From Coriobacteriia bacterium (lineage in GTDB: Bacteria; Actinomycetota; Coriobacteriia; Coriobacteriales; UBA8131), in contig WRNE01000012.1 in NCBI GenBank assembly GCA_009776725.1, positions 1 through 49,678 on the forward strand: a DNA stretch of 49,678 bases, in the 5' to 3' direction. Every line of letters starts with the position of its first letter. Positions within the stretch are counted from its first letter, which is position 1. Below, piece after piece: positions 1 through 6,718 of the stretch. The position numbers were made by a program, and so were the translations under genes. The notes beneath the pieces were generated by a model, which was given only the letters and a program-made list of their open reading frames with translations, made no database searches and was not told the origin of the DNA.

Positions 1-1506
1 AACTATGCCGACAAGCGCGACACCACCGAGCGGGACGGCAGCGGCAACGTGATCTACACAGCCGAAGGGGACATCGGCGCCCGCGAGCATTTCGAGTACC
101 TGTTCAAGATGACGCTCGACAAGAAGACGATCATCTTCACCAACAGCCGCGAGGAGACCGAGTTCATATTGGCCAACCTCAAAGAGATTGCGATGCGCAA
201 CAAGGCCCCCGACGTCTACCGGGTGCACCACGGGAACGTCTCTGCCCTGATCCGCGAGGCCACCGAAGACGAGATGAAGTCAGAGGAGGAGAAGATCGTC
301 ACCGGGGCTACCGTGACCCTTGAGCTGGGCATCGACATCGGCTCGCTTGACCAGGTCGTCCATGTCGGGGCTCCTCTAAACGTCTCCAGCTTCGCCCAGC
401 GTTTGGGCCGGAGCGGCAGGCGTGGACAGATACCGCAGCTGCTGTTCACCTTCACCGAGGACCTGCAAATCAACTCGGCCGACGTGCTCGGCCCGATCAA
501 CTGGGACTTTATCCGCACCATCGCCATCATCGAGCTCTACACAAAAGACCACTGGATGGAGCCGATCTACCCCCAAAACTATGCTTTCAACCTGCTTTAC
601 CACCAGACGATGAGCCATTTGAAGAGCAACGGGGAGATGTCACCGGCTGCCTTGGCCCAGGCCTTGCTGTCGATGGGAAGCTTCAAGAAGGTCAGCCAGG
701 ACGACTACCGCCAGCTGCTCTCGCACCTGATCGGCATCCATCAGCTCGAACGGACCGAGCGGGGAGGGCTGATCGTCGGCCGCGAAGGCGAGAAGGTGGT
801 GAACAGCCACAAGTTCCTGACCGTCTTCCTGGCGCCCGAGTACTTGCTGGTCAAAGACGAGAACCGGACAATCGGCACTGTGGATAAGATCTACCCGGTG
901 GGCATCCGCTTCGCCTTGGCCGGGCTGACTTGGGAGACTGTCGATGTAAACGAGAAGGCCAAGGTGATCTTCGTGAAGCGGGTCCCGGGCATCTCGGTGG
1001 TGGACTGGGACATCGAGTTCGAGCTGGAGCTGCACACTGGCTTGGTGCAAAAGATCAGGGGCGTCTTGTTAAGCGACGAGGACTATCCATACTTAAGCGA
1101 AAGGTGCAAGGACCGCTTGGCAGAGATTCGCTCCATTGCCCGAAACAGCGGTATCCTGGAGCACCTGGTAACACCGCTTTCCGACAAGAAGTATGCGATA
1201 TTCCCCTGGGTGGGAACCCGGCAGCTGCTGACCTTGCATTATGCTCTGTCTGCTCGGAAGATCGTCAACAAGCTGCCTTGGATTACCAGCGTCTATTTAG
1301 AGGTAATGTACGACGGCACAGCCGAAGAGCTGGAGGCCCAGGTCCTAGACATCCTCCACTCCGACCTGGACCTCTATAGCCTGCCTTTGCCTGAAAACGT
1401 CCAGGTCAAGGGCAAGTACAACGAGTTCATTCCCAAAAGCCTGTTGCGTAAGCAGTTCATCGAGGATTTCTTGGATATGGACGGCTTGCGGGAAGCACTG
1501 CTATAG
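1..1506 (+). CDS. Lhr-like superfamily 2 ATP-dependent helicase, C-terminal part (5' truncated by window edge)
   Basis: The frame is open from base 1, so the gene begins upstream and only about 501 C-terminal codons are seen; the GTG at 49 is internal. Seen: second RecA-like domain with the FTNSREETE strand (about 130-170), the TLELGIDIG motif V region (about 312-345), and motif VI QRLGRSGRRG at 397-424. An approximately 350-residue C-terminal region follows, without recognisable metal-binding cysteines. Known: Lhr-type helicases translocate 3'-5' on nucleic acid and act in DNA repair or RNA processing. The Walker A and DEAH motifs would lie upstream, outside the window. The gene ends at a bidirectional-looking terminator. 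Family assignment is good; the exact subfamily is uncertain. Confidence 0.8.
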   Translation, partial: NYADKRDTTERDGSGNVIYTAEGDIGAREHFEYLFKMTLDKKTIIFTNSREETEFILANLKEIAMRNKAPDVYRVHHGNVSALIREATEDEMKSEEEKIVTGATVTLELGIDIGSLDQVVHVGAPLNVSSFAQRLGRSGRRGQIPQLLFTFTEDLQINSADVLGPINWDFIRTIAIIELYTKDHWMEPIYPQNYAFNLLYHQTMSHLKSNGEMSPAALAQALLSMGSFKKVSQDDYRQLLSHLIGIHQLERTERGGLIVGREGEKVVNSHKFLTVFLAPEYLLVKDENRTIGTVDKIYPVGIRFALAGLTWETVDVNEKAKVIFVKRVPGISVVDWDIEFELELHTGLVQKIRGVLLSDEDYPYLSERCKDRLAEIRSIARNSGILEHLVTPLSDKKYAIFPWVGTRQLLTLHYALSARKIVNKLPWITSVYLEVMYDGTAEELEAQVLDILHSDLDLYSLPLPENVQVKGKYNEFIPKSLLRKQFIEDFLDMDGLREALL

Positions 1507-1507
1507 C

Positions 1508-1543
1508 AAAAAGCCCACACCAACAAGGTAGTGTAGGCTTTTT
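1508..1543. terminator. Intrinsic terminator, probably bidirectional
   Basis: Arms 1508-1520 and 1531-1543 pair over 13 positions with one mismatch around a 10-nt loop. The left arm starts with AAAAAG and the right arm ends with CTTTTT, so the hairpin carries a U-tract in both directions. It would end the helicase transcript from the left and the 56-codon riboswitch-controlled transcript from the right. Confidence 0.85.
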
Positions 1544-1598
1544 GAAAGACCCTTTGAAAGGTTGCGAAACAATCAAGTGGTGCTTAATCAGAAGGGTT

Positions 1599-1769
1599 TT
1601 AGCTATAAGGGTAGAACCGCATCGCCTCAAGCGGGCAGCTTGCTTTTTGCTGGTCGACTAAAAGCATCTTTTCTGCGTAATCCGAGACTAGCTCGGAAAA
1701 AGCGAGCATGCCTTGGTTCTTCTCCTCATTCTCAGTGACTGATTGGGTTTTTTCATCTTGTTGGTTCAT
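1599..1769 (-). CDS. 56-residue protein downstream of a cobalamin riboswitch, function unknown
   Basis: ATG at 1769 is preceded by GAAAGGAAATCAA, a good ribosome binding site with about 7-nt spacing, and the frame runs 56 codons to TAA. The product is soluble: a Gln/Glu/Asn-rich N-terminal half (starts MNQQDEKTQSVTENEE), then a likely helix (residues 21-42), ending KASCPLEAMRFYPYS. There is no signal peptide or membrane segment, and one Cys (residue 45). I do not recognise the family. Context is the main evidence: it is the only ORF between the cobalamin riboswitch and terminator at 1957-2213 and the terminator at 1508-1543, so it appears to be a monocistronic B12-responsive transcript. It could be a small regulator, a partner of a corrinoid protein, or a chance ORF in a regulatory RNA. 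Confidence 0.5.
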   Translation of the reverse strand: MNQQDEKTQSVTENEEKNQGMLAFSELVSDYAEKMLLVDQQKASCPLEAMRFYPYS

Positions 1770-1956
1770 TTGATTTCCTTTCGTTGACTTATAAGCGGCT
1801 CTTCGACAGGTAGCCTGGCATGTATAGCAGCTAGCTGCCCATAAGCCCCGGTTTGTTGGTTTGACATTCCAATGATGGACAGACGCTATTTATGCTCACC
1901 CCCGTTTCTGCGTTTACCGAATCACATACATTTCGACAGCTGTCTTTATGCAAATT

Positions 1957-1994
1957 AAAAAACGCGCTCGCATGCCATCAGTAAGCGAGCGCGT
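1957..1994 (-). terminator. Riboswitch expression-platform terminator
   Basis: Perfect 10-bp GC-rich arms 1962-1971 (ACGCGCTCGC) and 1985-1994 enclose a 13-nt loop. On the minus strand the stem is followed directly by six U. It sits about 50 nt after the 3' end of the cobalamin aptamer and before the 56-codon ORF, the normal place for a B12-controlled transcription terminator. Confidence 0.85.
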
Positions 1995-2043
1995 CAATGA
2001 GAACGCTGTCGTCTCTGCCTGGTTCTGGCAGGCTTTAAACATG

Positions 2044-2213
2044 TGCATCGGCATGTATCTGACTTATCCCGGCTTGGCTTCTAGTCTTGGTTCTTTAGGC
2101 TTTTACCTGTTCATCAGGTATTTGCCAAACAAGCCTTTATGGGTTTCACAGTGACCGACTCGCGGGGACTCACACCCCATTCCATGTCTGCTTTTTATCA
2201 GCAGCCCGATGCA
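2044..2213 (-). promoter_or_regulatory. Cobalamin riboswitch aptamer (first)
   Basis: Read on the minus strand, the segment has the ordered conserved blocks of the cobalamin aptamer. GGAATGGGGTGTGAGTCC (2183-2166) corresponds to the GGAA...GGTG.AA.TCC region, then CGGTCACTGTGA, then a long variable arm with an ACCTG-ATGAA-CAGGT hairpin, and finally a B12-box-like AAGTCAGATACATGCC (minus strand, near 2065-2050). P1 closes by 8 perfect pairs between 2206-2213 and 2044-2051. The B12 box departs from the usual AGTCAGGAGACCTGCC, so affinity or cobamide preference may differ. A terminator follows at 1957-1994. It lies head-to-head with the DUF362 gene starting at 2435. Confidence 0.85.
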
Positions 2214-2434
2214 TCCGTGTATGCGATTAAGACTCAGTGTAGGCTTTCCGATACACATCACTGGCAGGTATTTATAAAAATATGCAGACTGCCTAGAGAA
2301 TTTCGAACGGGTTTTTGTTGGGCTTTGTTTTTTAATAGGCCACAAGCCACTCATACACGCATTCCTTTAATGTGTAAACTATGCCGTGCAGAGGTTTTTG
2401 ATTCTCAAATACCGTTTTTCAGTAGGGTGGTCTC

Positions 2435-3805
2435 ATGTCATATACGCAAGGCTTTCAGCAAAGCAACACTACATTCAACGACAAGCCGGAGATGGCAGGC
2501 TTTAGAGCCCAACTCCAAGGGGCTGGTCTCAATGGTCTCAATGGTCTCAATGGTTTCAACCGGCGCCGTTTTGTTCATATGGTACTCGTGTCTTGGCTGG
2601 GCTTTGTGATCAGCGAGCTGGCAGCCTGTGTGGGAAACGACGATAACGAGGGCAAAGAAAGCAGCCCGTCGACTGCCTTGTCTGTTGACGAGGGGGTTAC
2701 TGGCAACGAGGCTGTTGACAGCAAAACTGACAGCCCTATTTCAGAAGTCTTCGTGGTAAGGGACACTGACGGCACTGATGACGGTGTGGCCAGGCTGATC
2801 GGCTTAATGCAACAAAACCAGCTCTCATTTTACAAGCAGCAAGGCGACGGCCAGGGCCTGATAGCGTCCGACGACGTGGTGATCGTCAAAGTCAACTGCC
2901 AATGGGCCGAGCGGGGCGGAACCAACAACGACTTGTTACGCAGCCTGATCGAGGCAATCGTCGACCATCCAGACGGCTTTACTGGCGAGGTCGTTGTCGC
3001 CGACAACGGGCAAGCCCAATACGGCACCAAGGGCCGCGGAGGCAGTTTGGACTGGAGCGATACCAACGCAGCTGACAAAAAGCTCTCGGCGCTTGACGTG
3101 GTGAACTCCTTCAAGCAAAGGGCCAAAGTCAGCGCCTCGCTTTGGGACGAGTTCACGATGCAAAAAGTCGCAGAGTTCTCCGAGGGGGACACCAGCAACG
3201 GCTTTGTGGTCGACAGCAGCCCGAGCCCAAATGGCATAGTCGTCAGCTATCCCAAGTTTACCAGCGAGTATGGCACGCAGATCAGCTTTCGCGAGGGGAT
3301 ATGGGACAAGGAGGCTGCCAGATATGACTCCAACCGGCTGAAGGTCATCAACCTGCCTGTCTTGAAGGTGCATGGCATGTACCAGGTCACAGGGGCAGTC
3401 AAAGCATACATGGGAACGACCGCGAGCCGGCTTACCAACCAGTCATCCCACAATAGCGTTGGGTCGGGAGGCATGGGTACACAGCTGGCTCAGACCCGAA
3501 TGCCGGCGATAAACATCATGGACATGGTCTGGGTCGGGCTGCTGCGTGGCCCAAATACCAGCTACCAGGATGCTGTGCAGAACAACATGCTTGCCGCCTC
3601 GACAGACCCGGTTGCCTTGGACTGGTGGTGCGCCCGTAATGTCTTGATGCCGCTTGCTCTAGCCAAGGGCGTCAATACCCAAAGAATGGACCCTGACTCG
3701 CTTAGCCCGGGAACGTTCGGCTACTGGCTCAATCTGACTGCAGACGAGCTGAGGGCAGCAGGCCACAGTGCCAACCACGGCACAGAGGTGGCAGTCTACG
3801 AGTGA
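2435..3805 (+). CDS. DUF362 family protein, predicted Tat-exported lipoprotein
   Basis: 456 residues. The N-terminus has a twin-arginine-type signal: NRRRFVHMVLVSWLGF at about residues 42-57, then ELAAC, where Cys about 65 is the likely lipobox cysteine. The mature part starts with an acidic Ser/Thr linker. The DUF362 domain covers about residues 105-440, including DDVVIVKVNCQW and VVVADNGQAQ. Family knowledge: DUF362 proteins are uncharacterised and sometimes occur with Fe-S modules, but no ferredoxin CxxCxxC cluster is visible here. The start is placed at 2435 on an AGGGTGG site about 6 nt upstream. Oddity: LNGLNGLNGFN just before the Tat motif is encoded by a 9-bp tandem repeat. Role unknown; located outside the membrane. 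Confidence 0.75.
   Translation: MSYTQGFQQSNTTFNDKPEMAGFRAQLQGAGLNGLNGLNGFNRRRFVHMVLVSWLGFVISELAACVGNDDNEGKESSPSTALSVDEGVTGNEAVDSKTDSPISEVFVVRDTDGTDDGVARLIGLMQQNQLSFYKQQGDGQGLIASDDVVIVKVNCQWAERGGTNNDLLRSLIEAIVDHPDGFTGEVVVADNGQAQYGTKGRGGSLDWSDTNAADKKLSALDVVNSFKQRAKVSASLWDEFTMQKVAEFSEGDTSNGFVVDSSPSPNGIVVSYPKFTSEYGTQISFREGIWDKEAARYDSNRLKVINLPVLKVHGMYQVTGAVKAYMGTTASRLTNQSSHNSVGSGGMGTQLAQTRMPAINIMDMVWVGLLRGPNTSYQDAVQNNMLAASTDPVALDWWCARNVLMPLALAKGVNTQRMDPDSLSPGTFGYWLNLTADELRAAGHSANHGTEVAVYE
2525..2560 (+). repeat. 9-bp coding tandem repeat (GGTCTCAAT)
   Basis: Three perfect copies of GGTCTCAAT (2525-2551) and one diverged copy GGTTTCAAC (2552-2560) encode LNG-type triplets directly ahead of the Tat motif. 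Copy-number change by slippage keeps the reading frame and would alter only the n-region length of the signal peptide. Confidence 0.9.
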
Positions 3806-3814
3806 TGCGCGAGA

Positions 3815-4057
3815 TCAGTCGAATATAAAAGAGTCAGGCAGTGCAACCTCGGTCTCGATGACAGTCATGGCGACGATTCTGATATCGTCAAGTGCATGGG
3901 ACGGGTCCCTGCCAACAAGCCCGCACTTTGCGACAAGGTCTTCGATTTGCGGGAATACACTGGCCTTGTTCATTTCGACCAACGAATAGCCCGACTCGTC
4001 GAACTTCACGTACGCGTCCCTGACCTTTAAAGCGTACAAGGTGATACCCTCTTCCAT
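3815..4057 (-). CDS. 80-residue protein of unknown function, last gene of a B12-riboswitch operon
   Basis: Starts 12 nt after the stop of the TrpD-like gene on the same strand, with AGGAG immediately upstream of ATG (short spacing). It is a small, acidic, soluble protein (begins MEEGITLYALKVRDAYVKFD) with no membrane segment, Cys motif or recognised domain. The tight spacing argues for cotranscription with the TrpD-like and dehydrogenase genes. It converges with the DUF362 gene, the two stops being only 9 nt apart with no obvious terminator between. Function not inferred. Confidence 0.6.
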   Translation of the reverse strand: MEEGITLYALKVRDAYVKFDESGYSLVEMNKASVFPQIEDLVAKCGLVGRDPSHALDDIRIVAMTVIETEVALPDSFIFD

Positions 4058-4069
4058 TTCTCCTGCTTT

Positions 4070-5122
4070 CTACTTCTGCACATTTACCCAGTCAATCAGC
4101 TTGTTGATCGGCCTTTTGGTAGAGACGAGCTCCAGCCCGCGCCTGTAGCCTGCCTCGATGCTAGGCTGGTGGCCGGCGATATAGAGTATCAAGCCAGCAT
4201 TCAGGCAGGCGATATCGGTACGCGCCCGGGTCTCTTGGCCCATCAGCAAGCGAAGCATCCGGTCGGCTTCCCTGCGCTTGCTTCTCTCGATTGCCAAGTC
4301 GGCAGCGCGGCTCGGTCTTATCCCCATATGCCGAGGATCGAGCACAGTCTCCTTGATGCTGCCGTCGGGCCAGAGCTCGCAAATGTGGCTTAGGCCCATG
4401 GTGGATGCCTCGTCGATCCCGCCTGCACAGCCATACTCAGCCTCGCCGTAGACGACCAGCGCGCGGCTGTAACCGATCTCGTGCATGGTTTGGGCCGTTG
4501 TGCGCAGCAGGCTTAGGCTGTGCACGCCGCGGACAGCGACCCGAGGCTGGGCGGGGTTGGCCAGCGAGGCGGCGAGGTTTAAGACGGTGCCGAAGGACAG
4601 CTGCTTTAGGATGCGCACCAAAGCATGGGGGTGCGTGTGCCTGGAGTTTCCGTTGAAAATGCCGATACCCGCCACTTCGACACTGCGTTTTACCACGTCA
4701 GGAGGGCATTCGACGTTGACTCCGACTGCCTCCAGGATGTCGACGGCACCGCAGGCCGAGGTGATGGCGCGCGAGCCATGCCGGGCGATCGGGATCCCGT
4801 CGGCGGCAGCGATCAGGGCTGCAGCAGTCGAGATGTTGAAGGTCTTGACGGCGTCCATGCCGGTCCCGCTGTTCTCGACGAGCGGCTCACGGGTGTCGAT
4901 CTTGACTTTGACGGTGTCTTGCTCGTAAATCGTCTGCCAGGCCCCGGCGACCTCCTCAGTGGTCTCGCCCTTGGCGGCGAGCGCAGCTAGGAAGGCACCT
5001 TGCTGCATGGCGCTTTGCCTGTCGAGCAGGATGTCGGTGAAGCAGGCGACGGTTTCTAAGCGGGATAAGTCCTCGCCCCTGATCAGGCGGGTGATATATG
5101 CTCCGAACTCTTGTGGTTCCAT
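4070..5122 (-). CDS. TrpD-fold (GT3/nucleoside phosphorylase class) phosphoribosyltransferase-like protein, probably not anthranilate-specific
   Basis: 350 residues, the usual TrpD length. Seen: helical N-terminal domain, then SGTGMDAVKTFNIST (about 87-101) in place of the TrpD PRPP loop GTGGDGSNSFNIST, then ARHGSRAITSACG, equivalent to KHGNRSVSSKSG. The segment equal to LG.RT.FN..GPL.NP reads LSFGTVLNLAASLANP, so the Arg that contacts anthranilate in TrpD is Gly and GPL is ASL. A short extra EYGCAGG stretch precedes IDEAS. No trp genes are nearby. It is the middle gene of a dehydrogenase-TrpD-80aa operon behind a cobalamin riboswitch. Known: the fold transfers or removes phosphoribose on aromatic bases. 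Inferred: a ribosyl transfer linked to cobamide supply or use, for example lower-ligand activation. GGAG lies before ATG 5122. Confidence 0.75.
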   Translation of the reverse strand: MEPQEFGAYITRLIRGEDLSRLETVACFTDILLDRQSAMQQGAFLAALAAKGETTEEVAGAWQTIYEQDTVKVKIDTREPLVENSGTGMDAVKTFNISTAAALIAAADGIPIARHGSRAITSACGAVDILEAVGVNVECPPDVVKRSVEVAGIGIFNGNSRHTHPHALVRILKQLSFGTVLNLAASLANPAQPRVAVRGVHSLSLLRTTAQTMHEIGYSRALVVYGEAEYGCAGGIDEASTMGLSHICELWPDGSIKETVLDPRHMGIRPSRAADLAIERSKRREADRMLRLLMGQETRARTDIACLNAGLILYIAGHQPSIEAGYRRGLELVSTKRPINKLIDWVNVQK

Positions 5123-5170
5123 GTTGGGGCTCCTTTATAAGATGGGCAAGGGGGGTTGTTAGGCTAGGCC

Positions 5171-6217
5171 TTACGGCTCGGGTATAAAAAAGGTAAATAT
5201 ATACTCGGTGGGCTCCAGGCTTGCCAGGTTTGCCGCCAAGCCGTCCCATGAAAGCTCTTTCGTCGGCAATCCAGCCAGGTCGATCAAGCCATCTGTCAAA
5301 AGCCCAAGGGCACGCTGGTTGTCATAGGACGAACAGCCATATGACCCAAGCACCGTCAGCTCTTGGTAATGGATATTGTTCAGGCTTGAGATGTTTAGGC
5401 CCTGGGTGTCTGTCAAGCCGCTGAAAAACCCGATCTGCCCCCGCTTGGCAGCAACTTGCAGGGCTGTCTCCATGGCATCGTTGCCAGGACAGCAAGGAAT
5501 GACGACGTCTGCGCCCCGGCCTTCGGTCAGGTCGATGATCTGGCTTGTGGTTTGGCCGGTGGCGTCGAGTTGGAAGTCGCTGAACCCTGCCGCCAAAGCC
5601 CGCCTTTGCGGATGCGGCTCGACAACGATGACCTTGGGCACGCCAGCAAGCTTTGCCAGCTTGGCGTTGATATAGCCCAAGGGGCCTGCCCCGAGGATAA
5701 CGATAGTTTTTGCATTGCCTAGGCTCATCCGGTTTTGCAGGTTGATGCTGCAGGCCACAGGCTCTGCCAGGCTCGCAGTCTTTGAGTCTAGCGTATCAGG
5801 AAGGAGGTTTAGAGCACCTAGCCCAAAGGCGCCTTCCGAGCTGCCCCTAATGCTCATGAACTCTGTGAAGCCGCCGTCGACATGAAAGCCGCGGATCTGC
5901 ATATCGTGGCATAGATGGTCGTTTTCAGCCAAGCAGTCAGGGCATTGCGTACAGGGAATACCGGGATAGACCTGTACCCGGTCGCCTAAGTTAAAACCGG
6001 TCACGTTTCTACCGGCCTCGACGATGCGCCCGACGATCTCGTGGCCTAGGATGCGCGGCAGGCGCAGGTCCCTTTGGCCCATGGCAAAGGCCTTTCGGTC
6101 AGTGCGGCAGACCCCACAGACCTCCACTGCGACTACGACATCGTCGGGCTGGCAGGCTGGATAGTCCCGTTCGACTAGCTCGAGGGTGCCCATATCTGTT
6201 AACACTGCGCTTCTCAT
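5171..6217 (-). CDS. Zinc-dependent medium-chain dehydrogenase (alcohol/threonine/sorbitol dehydrogenase-like)
   Basis: 348 residues, normal MDR length. Seen: catalytic zinc region CGVCRTD (about 33-39) and GHEIVG (about 58-63), structural zinc cysteines in CTQCPDCLAENDHLC, and a Rossmann dinucleotide loop VILGAGPLG (about 174-182) followed by an acidic residue (VVEPH) that favours NAD over NADP. Known: such enzymes oxidise secondary or primary alcohols or polyols; the sequence alone does not fix the substrate. It is the first gene behind the second cobalamin riboswitch, with GAAGGAGAAGGACAT before the ATG, and is followed 48 nt later by the TrpD-like gene. A B12-repressed dehydrogenase suggests a role in cobamide metabolism or a B12-independent bypass, which is inference. 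Confidence 0.85.
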   Translation of the reverse strand: MRSAVLTDMGTLELVERDYPACQPDDVVVAVEVCGVCRTDRKAFAMGQRDLRLPRILGHEIVGRIVEAGRNVTGFNLGDRVQVYPGIPCTQCPDCLAENDHLCHDMQIRGFHVDGGFTEFMSIRGSSEGAFGLGALNLLPDTLDSKTASLAEPVACSINLQNRMSLGNAKTIVILGAGPLGYINAKLAKLAGVPKVIVVEPHPQRRALAAGFSDFQLDATGQTTSQIIDLTEGRGADVVIPCCPGNDAMETALQVAAKRGQIGFFSGLTDTQGLNISSLNNIHYQELTVLGSYGCSSYDNQRALGLLTDGLIDLAGLPTKELSWDGLAANLASLEPTEYIFTFFIPEP

Positions 6218-6276
6218 ATGTCCTTCTCCTTCTAATCAAATGAAGCAATAAAAAGCTCCATTAGTAAAACCACCCC

Positions 6277-6312
6277 AAAAAAGAAATGCCCACATCAATG
6301 AATGATGCGGAC
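6277..6312 (-). terminator. Expression-platform terminator of second cobalamin riboswitch
   Basis: Arms 6288-6297 and 6303-6312 pair over 10 positions (two G-U) around a 5-nt loop. On the minus strand the stem is followed by UUUCUUUUUU. It lies between the aptamer and the dehydrogenase start, so ligand binding would be expected to end transcription early. Confidence 0.85.
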
Positions 6313-6335
6313 TTTCCAGATCCAACATTTATGCG

Positions 6336-6505
6336 GCGGCAGGCAGGTCTTCTGACTCAAGTTCGTCGCCTAGCCGCGCCTTCCCCCTGACCGGAGTGGT
6401 ATTCGCGGTGGCTCCCTTTCACAGCGCCGGGCACGTCCGGGACTTGCACCCGGTTCCCTTTTCAGCCTAAGAGCGGTCTTTGCTTGGTTTACCGCTGCCT
6501 CATGC
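6336..6505 (-). promoter_or_regulatory. Cobalamin riboswitch aptamer (second, canonical)
   Basis: On the minus strand the blocks appear in the textbook order: AAAAGGGAACCGGGTGCAAG with TCCCGG following, GGCGCTGTGA, ACTCCGGTCAGGGGGAAGG, and the B12 box GAGTCAGAAGACCTGCC (6358-6342). It is followed by a terminator and then the dehydrogenase/TrpD-like/80-aa operon. The outer boundaries are approximate. The B12 box is closer to consensus than in the first riboswitch at 2044-2213. Confidence 0.95.
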
Positions 6506-6718
6506 AACCTGTCGCGTATATGCTTTGTGGCTATCAAACAATAAACCTGGGCTTGGAGTCAATTGCCAGACTGTATGAATAGGCAGGGTGCTGAAAACCA
6601 AAAAGGCTGAAATCTATGGTTTTTGTGAAATCGCTAGAACAGCCTGTTTTGCCAGTCAACGAAATCCCTAATCATATATAGTGACCCTGAGCAGTGAGTC
6701 GATGAATGGAGTGGTCGA

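Noticed and set aside
1948..2354. Small ORFs on both strands (1948-2154 plus, 2103-2354 minus)
   Set aside because: They lie on top of the cobalamin aptamer and its terminator, whose conserved blocks explain the sequence.
2525..2560. CRISPR-like repeat
   Set aside because: Contiguous 9-bp repeats without spacers, inside a coding frame; simple tandem repeat. No CRISPR array or cas gene was seen anywhere in the window.
4405..4928. Plus-strand ORFs opposite the TrpD-like gene
   Set aside because: Compositional shadows of the minus-strand coding frame, with no family features.
6540..6718. Purine riboswitch before the permease
   Set aside because: The conserved loop sequences of the purine aptamer are not present.
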